Assembly: GCA_964581115.1 (NCBI GenBank) | Contig: CAZOMY010000007.1 | Span: 1-64,000 of the forward strand | Source: 2-02-FULL-55-14 sp964581115 | Lineage (GTDB): Bacteria; Bacteroidota; Ignavibacteria; UBA10030 | DNA length: 64,000 bases | Direction of reading: 5' to 3' | Shown: positions 43,973-51,189 of the stretch, piece by piece | How positions within the stretch are numbered: the first letter of the stretch is position 1 | Layout: each line of letters starts with the position of its first letter | Notes under the pieces: model-generated | Seen by the model: only the letters and a program-made list of their open reading frames with translations | Database searches by the model: none | Told to the model about the DNA's origin: nothing | Made by a program: the position numbers and the translations under genes

Positions 43973-45040
43973 CTACGTCGTCGCAGATGCTTGGATGAGC
44001 ATCCTCTCAAGTCCCTCAGCATCGGTCACGAATTCCTGCCGGATGGTCACGACGTAGACCGGCAGGTCATGCAGCATTCGCTTGGCTCGTTCGCTGGTGA
44101 AGCGGACCAGGTCTTTCTGCGTTGTCAGCACCAGCGAAGCGCCGAGATCACCGAACCTGGCCTTGATCCGTTCGACGTCGCCGTCCGTATACTGATGATG
44201 ATCGCCGAACCGAAGGTGGCCGACCGACACAATTCCCAACTCGCGACAGGTCGCCTCGAATGAATCCGGATCTCCGATCCCCGAGACGAGCAGCGCCCGC
44301 TCGTCTTTGAGCTTACCCAGCTCGCAGGCAGCCGGTGGCGCGGCACGCCGGATGGCGTGGGCCCCTGTTCGAACCCCGAACAGGGGCGCCGCCGTTCCAT
44401 GGATCCGGCGGCGGGCGGCGTCGAAGGCCTGCGCCGACGCGCACCTCGTGACGACCACCGCGCCGGCGCGCTTCAGCGAGTGCATCGGTTCGCGTCGATC
44501 CCCCGCGGGGAGCAGCGCGTCGCCTTCGAGCGCCTCGCGCGCAGTGACGAGCACAATATCCAGGTCGCGTGCAAGTCGTCGATGCTGAAACCCGTCGTCG
44601 AGGATGATGACCTGCGCGCCGTGCTCGCGAACCAACGTTTCAGCGCCCCGTACACGGTCTTCGTCGACCGCGATAACGACGGGCGGACCCGACCGTTCCG
44701 CGGCGAATGTCTGCGCCAGGAGCGCCGGCTCGTCTCCGACGTTCGATGGATCCGCATCGCATGTCGCACCGCCGAGCGCCAGCCGGAATCCGGAGGTCGA
44801 CCGTCCGTATCCCCGGCTCAGAATGCCGACCTGCAGGCCTCGTGCGCGGAGCAGGCGCGCCGCCCACTCGACGAACGGGGTCTTGCCCGTGCCGCCCGCC
44901 GCCAGGTTCCCGACAGAGATCACGGGAACGGCGGCCCGCGCCACCGGCAGCCAGCCGCGGTCGTACATCTGATTTCGAATCCATACGACCGCCCCGAACA
45001 GCCAGGCGAAGGGGGCGCCCATGACGCGACGAAGGCCCAT
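43973..45040 (-). CDS. lpxK: Tetraacyldisaccharide 4'-kinase
   Basis: A 355-residue inner-membrane kinase that phosphorylates the lipid A disaccharide. The membrane-facing N-terminus is APFAWLFGAVVWIRNQMYD. The Walker A motif is ISVGNLAAGGTGKTP (around 42-55); then LSRGYGR, VIILDDGFQHRRLARDLDIVL and SGIGDPDSFEATCRELG are family-typical. The start is 3 bases after the lpxB stop, so the two are translationally coupled; both steps are consecutive in lipid A synthesis. Confidence 0.95.
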   Translation of the reverse strand: MGLRRVMGAPFAWLFGAVVWIRNQMYDRGWLPVARAAVPVISVGNLAAGGTGKTPFVEWAARLLRARGLQVGILSRGYGRSTSGFRLALGGATCDADPSNVGDEPALLAQTFAAERSGPPVVIAVDEDRVRGAETLVREHGAQVIILDDGFQHRRLARDLDIVLVTAREALEGDALLPAGDRREPMHSLKRAGAVVVTRCASAQAFDAARRRIHGTAAPLFGVRTGAHAIRRAAPPAACELGKLKDERALLVSGIGDPDSFEATCRELGIVSVGHLRFGDHHQYTDGDVERIKARFGDLGASLVLTTQKDLVRFTSERAKRMLHDLPVYVVTIRQEFVTDAEGLERMLIQASATT

Positions 45041-45043
45041 CGC

Positions 45044-46165
45044 TCACGCGGCCGACAAGATCTGCTCGGCCACCCGCGCCGCCGCTCCCGGAGAACCGAG
45101 GAGCTCCCGCACGCGCCGAAGTTCCGCCCGCATCGCTTCCAAGCGGGCCTCGTCATCCAGCAGCGACAGTGCTTCTCGTACGAGCCTTCGAACGACCACG
45201 CGATGCTGGATGAACTCCGGAACGACCTTTTTTCCCGCGACGATGTTCACCAGTCCGATGTTCTTCACGGTGACCAGCATCCGGCCGATCAAGTACGTGA
45301 GCCACGATGTCTTGTAGAGCACGAACATCGGCGTCTCGAAAAGCGCCGTCTCGAGCGTCGCCGTCCCCGAAGTAACGAGCGCAAAAGACGCGTGGTCCAT
45401 CAATTCGTACGTCGCACCTTTGACCAGCGGGACCTCGCCCACCGGATACATGGACCGGAAATAGCGTTCCTCGAGAGTCGGGGCGACTCCAATGGCCAAT
45501 TGCATGTCCCGATCGCGGGCGATCGTCTTGCCGGCCTGCAGCATCGCCGGGAAGATGTGTTCGATCTCCTGCCGCCGCGAACCCGGCAACAGCGCCAGGA
45601 TCGGCTTCCCCGGCTCCAGTCCGAATCGCTTCCGAAAATCCTTCTCCTCCATCTGCGATACGGCCGATTCGAGCAGGGGATGCCCCACGAATTCCACGTC
45701 GATCCCCTCCGACCGGTACACGTCCACCTCGAACGGAAAGAGGACGAGCATCTTGTCGACAAGCGTCCGCATCTTCTTGACGCGCGATCGATGCCAGGCC
45801 CAGACCTGCGGACTGACGTAGTAGACGACCTTCAGTCCCTTTCTCTTGGCGACGGCCGCGAAACGAAGGTTGAAGCCCGGATAGTCAATGAGCACGAGGA
45901 CGTCCGGTCTTCGAAGGGTGATGATCTGTTCCAGGGTGAACATGACCGCCCGAATGAGGGGCAGATGCCGCAGGACCTCCACGAAACCCATGAACCCAAG
46001 CTCGCGGATATGATAGATCGGCTTCAGTCCCTCGTGGATCATCTTGTCGCCGCCGACGCCGTAGATCTCGGCGTCCGGTTCCCGGCGCTTGATCTCACGG
46101 ATGACGCCGGCTCCATGCAGGTCGCCCGACGCCTCGCCCGCGATCATCATGATGCGGCGGGGCAC
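45044..46165 (-). CDS. lpxB: Lipid-A-disaccharide synthase
   Basis: A 373-residue peripheral membrane glycosyltransferase joining UDP-diacylglucosamine with lipid X. Conserved IAGEASGDLHGA at the start, IDYPGFNLR, YYVSPQVWAWHRSRV, FPFEVDVY, GHPLLES, LLPGSRRQEIEH and VTSGTATLETAL. The GTG at 46163-46165 is used because GGAGC lies 6 bases upstream and family members begin just before the IAGEASGD block. It starts two bases after the preceding ICMT-like gene's stop and runs into lpxK. Confidence 0.95.
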   Translation of the reverse strand: MPRRIMMIAGEASGDLHGAGVIREIKRREPDAEIYGVGGDKMIHEGLKPIYHIRELGFMGFVEVLRHLPLIRAVMFTLEQIITLRRPDVLVLIDYPGFNLRFAAVAKRKGLKVVYYVSPQVWAWHRSRVKKMRTLVDKMLVLFPFEVDVYRSEGIDVEFVGHPLLESAVSQMEEKDFRKRFGLEPGKPILALLPGSRRQEIEHIFPAMLQAGKTIARDRDMQLAIGVAPTLEERYFRSMYPVGEVPLVKGATYELMDHASFALVTSGTATLETALFETPMFVLYKTSWLTYLIGRMLVTVKNIGLVNIVAGKKVVPEFIQHRVVVRRLVREALSLLDDEARLEAMRAELRRVRELLGSPGAAARVAEQILSAA

Positions 46166-46167
46166 GG

Positions 46168-46746
46168 TCAGCTCCGGAGCCAGATGGCGACGAGGATCAG
46201 CATCACGAGCGCGATCGCCTGAAATGTGCGCCGTTCCGACCGGATCCCGTCGGGCCACGACGGATGTTGCGTCGCCTGTGACGGATGCTGCCACGGAGTC
46301 AGCCGCATCAGGAAACGCGGGACGTTGGTTCGGTACTCGGCGTACGCCTCGCCGAACTCCCTCCCCAGGAATTCCTCCTCGCGCGAAACGATCAACTGAT
46401 ATTGCAGCACAAACCACGCCAGAGCCGCCGCTTGCAGCCACGGCCACAGTGCCATCGACATGATCCCGACGCCGACGTAGAGCAGGATGTTCCCGATATA
46501 AAGCGGGTTGCGTACCCGGGCGAACGGACCGGCAACGACCAGAGCCGGCGCCCCGACACTCCCCGTCACGCGGGTCAGGCTTCCGGCATACGCCACGCCC
46601 CAGAAGCGCATCGCCTCGCCGATGATCGCTACAACTCCGCCGATCAGCAACGACGTCCCCGTGGGCCGGGCAAAGATCAGCATGAGCGCCACGAATGGTA
46701 GCGGCGTATAGGAGCGCCAAGTGAAGAGCCGATCACGGAGATCCAT
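46168..46746 (-). CDS. Isoprenylcysteine carboxyl methyltransferase-like membrane protein
   Basis: A 192-residue membrane protein with about five hydrophobic segments. GPFARVRNPLYIGNILLYVG and REEEFLGREFGEAYAEYRTNVPRFL are the SAM-binding signature of the ICMT/phospholipid-methyltransferase family. The methyl acceptor is unknown in bacteria of this kind. First gene of a lipid operon with lpxB and lpxK. Confidence 0.85.
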   Translation of the reverse strand: MDLRDRLFTWRSYTPLPFVALMLIFARPTGTSLLIGGVVAIIGEAMRFWGVAYAGSLTRVTGSVGAPALVVAGPFARVRNPLYIGNILLYVGVGIMSMALWPWLQAAALAWFVLQYQLIVSREEEFLGREFGEAYAEYRTNVPRFLMRLTPWQHPSQATQHPSWPDGIRSERRTFQAIALVMLILVAIWLRS

Positions 46747-46752
46747 GTGCGT

Positions 46753-46834
46753 AAACGTTCAAAACTCCAGATGTCCCCGCCTGCCTCCGTTGATCCACGG
46801 TCGCGGGCCGGCAGACCCCAAACAAACGTCCAAA
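46753..46834. repeat. Copy of the element-1 word array interrupted by a second palindrome
   Basis: AAACGTTCAAAACTCCAGATG (46753-46773) and CCCCAAACAAACGTCC resemble the left arm of element 1 (AAACGTTCCAGACTCCAAGTG ... CCCCAAACAAACC). Between them is a 39-base GC-rich stretch with CCGCCTGCC ... GGCCGGCAGA symmetry. It reads as one element inserted into another. No gene. Confidence 0.5.
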
Positions 46835-46924
46835 TGCGAAACGAAGAGCCATCAAACCGCAGCGTATGAACGTATCCGAGACGCTCTGCCTGTGTCACTC
46901 AAACCCAAGCTCCACCACCAACGG

Positions 46925-47641
46925 TCATCCCTGCAGAAAGACTGCGCGTCGTGCCATGGCTGCTTCGCGCCGTTGGCGCAGGCGCTTTTCCATCCTCAGC
47001 CGCTCCAGGCGCCACCGCACCTCGTTGAAGTCCTCGAAGGTGTGGTAGGTGATATTCTGTTCCTGACAATAGGCAATGAGCGACCGTCGGGCGAAGACGA
47101 CATCGGCGTACCGGACCGGACAGCGGTCGGAGATCCCGTCTCCGACATAGACGACGACGTCCTCATCACCGCTCGTGGTCACGATGTGGTTCCGTTTGCA
47201 GTTGCCGCAGAACGTGCACGCCTCGTCGCGGTACGGAAACTCGACGGACAGCCGCGGCACGCCGCCCGCTTCTCCGAACACCGCCCGGTTGGCGGCGTAC
47301 GGCACGTCGGCGAGACCTCCGGCCAGAAGGATGCGACCGACGTACGCATCGAGACCGTCGCTGAGGACCATGACCGGAGCGCCCTGCTCGCGGCACCACG
47401 CCACGAACGGAGCGAACGTCGCGTCGACGTGAAATCCGTCTGCGAACCGTTCGAACGTCGGACGGTCCATCGTCGGAACGGCCGCACACTCTTGCGACAG
47501 GCAATCGCGCGCGTTCATGGTTCCTTCGAGGTAACCGGCCACGATGCGCTCGGCGTCGGCCGGAGCGAACGCGCGGAAGAAGCGGTTACCCACATCCTCC
47601 CGCACGATGGTTCCGTCGAAGTCGCAGTAGACGCGGAGCAC
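46925..47641 (-). CDS. HAD-superfamily phosphatase (MtnX-like)
   Basis: A 238-residue cytosolic phosphatase. The catalytic motif CDFDGTIV (nucleophile and acid Asp) is at residue 6, with VMVLSDGLDAY and VVVYVGDGISDRCPV as motifs II-IV. Size and cap pattern resemble MtnX of methionine salvage, but no other mtn gene is present, so the substrate is open. Starts with GTG two bases after the smc stop; probably co-transcribed with smc. Confidence 0.85.
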   Translation of the reverse strand: MLRVYCDFDGTIVREDVGNRFFRAFAPADAERIVAGYLEGTMNARDCLSQECAAVPTMDRPTFERFADGFHVDATFAPFVAWCREQGAPVMVLSDGLDAYVGRILLAGGLADVPYAANRAVFGEAGGVPRLSVEFPYRDEACTFCGNCKRNHIVTTSGDEDVVVYVGDGISDRCPVRYADVVFARRSLIAYCQEQNITYHTFEDFNEVRWRLERLRMEKRLRQRREAAMARRAVFLQG

Positions 47642-47643
47642 GG

Positions 47644-50600
47644 TCAGGTCTTGACGGGCGCGTCAAACTTCACGGAGACGAGCTTCGACACCCCCTCTTC
47701 TTCCATGGTGACGCCGTACATCGCGTTCGCCGCCTCCATCGTACGCTTGTTGTGCGTGACAATGACGAACTGCGTGTTGTCGGAGAACCGCCGAATGATG
47801 CGCGTGAACCGATCGATGTTCGTGTCGTCGAGCGGCGCGTCGACCTCGTCGAGGATGCAGAACGGACTCGGCTTCACGAGATAGATGGCAAACAGGAGCG
47901 CGATGGCCGTGAGCGTCTTCTCGCCGCCCGACAGCAGATCGATCGACGTCGGGCGCTTGCCGCGGGGCTTCGCCACGATCTCGATCTTCGATTCGAGAGG
48001 GTCGACACCGTCCTCCAACTTCAGGTCCGCTTCATCGCCCTCATCGAACAGCCCCTTGAACGTCATGATGAAGTTGTCGCGGATCTTCTCGAAGGTCTCG
48101 AGGAACTGGCGCTGCGCCGTTGTGTTGATCTCGTCGATCGTAGCCAGGAGGGTCCGCTCAGACTCCTCGAGGTCGTTCTTCTGGGCCGTCATGAAATCGA
48201 GCCGTTCCTTCTCGCTCTTGTACTCGTCGAACGCGGCAAAGTTGACGGCGCCAAGACCCTTCAGCCTGTCTTTCAGCTGACGGATCTCTTCGCGCGCAGC
48301 AGCGAGGTCAAAGGTCTCGGCATCGGGGAAGCTCTTGGCCGTCAGTTCGATCCCGAATTCCTCGCTCGCGCGGGTCACCAGCGCCTCCGAGCGCATGGTG
48401 AGCTCCTGGACCTTGAATTCGAGGTCGTGCGCCGCCTTGAGCGAGCCTTGCTGGCGCAGGCGTTCGTCCTTCAGCTTCAGCTCGATCTCGTGGATCTGCG
48501 CACGCTTGGCCGAATGGCCCTTGTCCACTTCCTTCTTGCGGTCTGCCTCGAACTCGAACGCCAACTGGGCTGAATCGAGCTCCTTCTGCGTTGCTTCGAC
48601 GCGCCGTAGAAGATCCGAGATCTCCTTCCGGGCAGAGTCGATCTGCGCGGTCCGCTGCTCGATCGTCGTCGCAATGGATTGGAGGGTCGACGCGGCGTGC
48701 TCGATCGCCTGCCGGACGCTTCGCTCCTCCGATTGGCGCTCGAGCAGCAGCACCCTCGCGGCAGATGCGCGCTGGGAGTATTCCTCCCACAGCGCCTCCA
48801 TCGTCTCCAGTTCGGAGGTCGTGGAACCGACGGTCTGCTCGGCCGTCGTCTTCCGATGTTCGGCGTCGGCGATCGCGGGGGTCAGCCGTTCGAGCTCGGC
48901 CTGCAACGAGGCGATCTCGGTATCAAGACGCGCGGATTCTCCGACGTTGCGGTCGATGCTCTCCTCCGCACGCTTCTTCTCGAACTCGAGCTGGGCGATG
49001 CGAACCTCGACCTGCACCTTCTCCTGTTCGATCGTTCGCGCCTCGTCCTGCAGACGCCTGAGGTTCACCTCCTCCAGCCGCTTCGACTGGTCGTAGATCT
49101 GACGGGCTACCTCGTCGCTATCCTGACGAAGGGTCTTGACCTCCTCGCTCAGCTCTTCGAGCTGGGTCTTCTTGCTGATATGCCCGCCTTCATCCTGCCG
49201 GGCGCTGCCGCCTTTTAGTACACCCTTGCCGGTGACGATGTCACCGTCCAGCGTGACACACCGGAGATCGTGATGCGTGCCGACGATCCGCAGGGCTGTC
49301 GGCAGATCCTCGACGATGAGCGTGGCCTCGAGCAGGAAGTCGAACAGCGGCGAGTAGCGCTGGTCGGTCTCGACGATCGCGCGGGCCCAACCGACGATGC
49401 CGTCTCCGTCCAGCTCCGGACGATGGTTGTGTACCGCCGGGATGCGATCGAGGCAGATGAATGTTGCCTTCCCCTTCTGGTGTTGCTTCAGGAACTCCAT
49501 CGCGGCATAGGCCTCGTCGGCGTTGTCGACGATGACGAAGCCGACCGTCTCGCCGAGCGCGTTCTCGACCGCCACGCGCGTCCGCGATTCGCTCCGGACG
49601 GACTCGCCCACGGTCGTCCGGATGCGATCCTTCCAGGCCGCGTCGGTGATGAGGAAGCGCGCGCCCTCGGCCAGTCCGTCGTAGGATTCGACGAGCCCTT
49701 TGAGAAAGTCGATGCGCGCCAGCTTTCGCTCAAGTTCGGCGCGAAGCTCCAGCTGTCGATGCTTGAGGTCGTCGACCCCTTTCTGCAAGGTCGAACGATA
49801 CTCTTCCATCTGATGGACGCGCACCTCCGCCTCGGCCGTCCTGCGCCGCAGGTCGCGGTGCTCGTTCGTCAGGTGACCGATGAGCTCCGTATTCTTGGCG
49901 ATCTCGGTGCGGTAGGCATCGTTCTCTTCCGACGTATAGCCGACACGTCCGCGAATGTTCTCAATGCGGGCGCGGGCCTGTCCCTCCTTCGAACGCAGGT
50001 CGCCGAGCTCCGTCAGCAGGCGAATGACCACTTCTTGCGCGGCCTGCTGTTCGGCCCGTTTCTCGTTGACCTGCGCCTCGAAGGCTTCCAGCTCGGCCTT
50101 GCGCGCGTTGTAAGCCGTCTCGGCCTCGGCGATCGCGGCCGCCAACTGATGGCGTCGTCCGTCGAGCTCAGCATGCTCGCGCTCAACCCTCTCGCGCTGT
50201 GCGCGCAGGTCCTTGATCTCCTGCTCGTAGCGGTCGACGTTATCTTCGAGCGCCCGACGCCGTTCGCGGGCGGTGGCCTGGTCCTGCTGGAAGACGTGGA
50301 TCTGGTTCTGCCGGGAGGCCAGCGATTCCTGCGCGGCCTGGAGCTGATGCTCAAGCTCTCCCAGTTCGGCGCGGAGGACGTCGAGAAGAGCCTCTTCCTG
50401 CTTCACTTCCACGTCGATCCGGTTCTTCTCTGTGACCGCCACCGACAGCTGCTCGCGGAGAGGGTCGATGCGTTGGACGATGCCGGCGTACTCGCGCTCG
50501 ATGAGCTCGACCTCCTTTTCGCGCAGGCCGGACGACAACTCGTTGTACTTTTCCGCCTTCTGGGCCTGGCGCTCGAGCGAATTGACGGCCTTCTCAACGC

Positions 50601-51189
50601 CCCGCATGATGTCGGAGACGCGCAGAAGGTCGGCCCGGACACTGTCCAGCCGCCGCCAGGCCTCTTTGCGCCGGTGCTTGTATTTCGTGACCCCCGCCGA
50701 TTCCTCGAACAAGCGTCGGCGCTCGTCGGAGTTGTCGCTCAGAATCCCTTCGACCATCTTCAGCTCGATCACGGAATAGGCGTCCGAGCCCATGCCCGTG
50801 TCCATGAAGAGGTCTCGGATGTCCTTCAGCCGGCAAAGGGTCTTGTTCAGGTAGTATTCGCTTTCGCCCGACCGGTAGACGCGGCGGGTGATCGTGACCT
50901 CGCTGTACTCCGACGGCAGGATCCCCTTGGAATTCTCGATGGTGATCGAAACCTCTGCCAGTCCGAGCGGCTTGCGCGACTTGGTGCCGTTGAAGATGAC
51001 ATCCTCCATCTTGTCGCTGCGGAGGGTCGTCGGTCTCTGCTCGCCGAGCGCCCATCGGATGGCGTCGACGACGTTCGTCTTGCCACAGCCGTTCGGGCCG
51101 ACGATCGCCGTCATGCCGGCGTCGAACCGCAGGTCGACCTTGTTGGCGAAAGACTTGAACCCGAGGATATCGAGCTTCGAGAGGTACAT
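47644..51189 (-). CDS. smc: Chromosome segregation protein SMC
   Basis: A 1181-residue ATPase forming V-shaped dimers that organise DNA. The N-terminal head has LDILGFKSFANKVDL and the Walker A GPNGCGKTNVVDAIRWALGEQ region. Long coiled coils surround a hinge at about 515-640. The C-terminal head has LLSGGEKTLTAIALLFAIY (signature) and FCILDEVDAPLDDTNIDRF (Walker B). ScpA/B are not in the window. Its ATG overlaps the stop of the GH2-fold gene by one base (TGATG), so translation is likely coupled. Confidence 0.97.
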   Translation of the reverse strand: MYLSKLDILGFKSFANKVDLRFDAGMTAIVGPNGCGKTNVVDAIRWALGEQRPTTLRSDKMEDVIFNGTKSRKPLGLAEVSITIENSKGILPSEYSEVTITRRVYRSGESEYYLNKTLCRLKDIRDLFMDTGMGSDAYSVIELKMVEGILSDNSDERRRLFEESAGVTKYKHRRKEAWRRLDSVRADLLRVSDIMRGVEKAVNSLERQAQKAEKYNELSSGLREKEVELIEREYAGIVQRIDPLREQLSVAVTEKNRIDVEVKQEEALLDVLRAELGELEHQLQAAQESLASRQNQIHVFQQDQATARERRRALEDNVDRYEQEIKDLRAQRERVEREHAELDGRRHQLAAAIAEAETAYNARKAELEAFEAQVNEKRAEQQAAQEVVIRLLTELGDLRSKEGQARARIENIRGRVGYTSEENDAYRTEIAKNTELIGHLTNEHRDLRRRTAEAEVRVHQMEEYRSTLQKGVDDLKHRQLELRAELERKLARIDFLKGLVESYDGLAEGARFLITDAAWKDRIRTTVGESVRSESRTRVAVENALGETVGFVIVDNADEAYAAMEFLKQHQKGKATFICLDRIPAVHNHRPELDGDGIVGWARAIVETDQRYSPLFDFLLEATLIVEDLPTALRIVGTHHDLRCVTLDGDIVTGKGVLKGGSARQDEGGHISKKTQLEELSEEVKTLRQDSDEVARQIYDQSKRLEEVNLRRLQDEARTIEQEKVQVEVRIAQLEFEKKRAEESIDRNVGESARLDTEIASLQAELERLTPAIADAEHRKTTAEQTVGSTTSELETMEALWEEYSQRASAARVLLLERQSEERSVRQAIEHAASTLQSIATTIEQRTAQIDSARKEISDLLRRVEATQKELDSAQLAFEFEADRKKEVDKGHSAKRAQIHEIELKLKDERLRQQGSLKAAHDLEFKVQELTMRSEALVTRASEEFGIELTAKSFPDAETFDLAAAREEIRQLKDRLKGLGAVNFAAFDEYKSEKERLDFMTAQKNDLEESERTLLATIDEINTTAQRQFLETFEKIRDNFIMTFKGLFDEGDEADLKLEDGVDPLESKIEIVAKPRGKRPTSIDLLSGGEKTLTAIALLFAIYLVKPSPFCILDEVDAPLDDTNIDRFTRIIRRFSDNTQFVIVTHNKRTMEAANAMYGVTMEEEGVSKLVSVKFDAPVKT

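Noticed and set aside
44357..46222. Long plus-strand open frame over lpxK and lpxB
   Set aside because: Antisense shadow of two well conserved genes; no family features.
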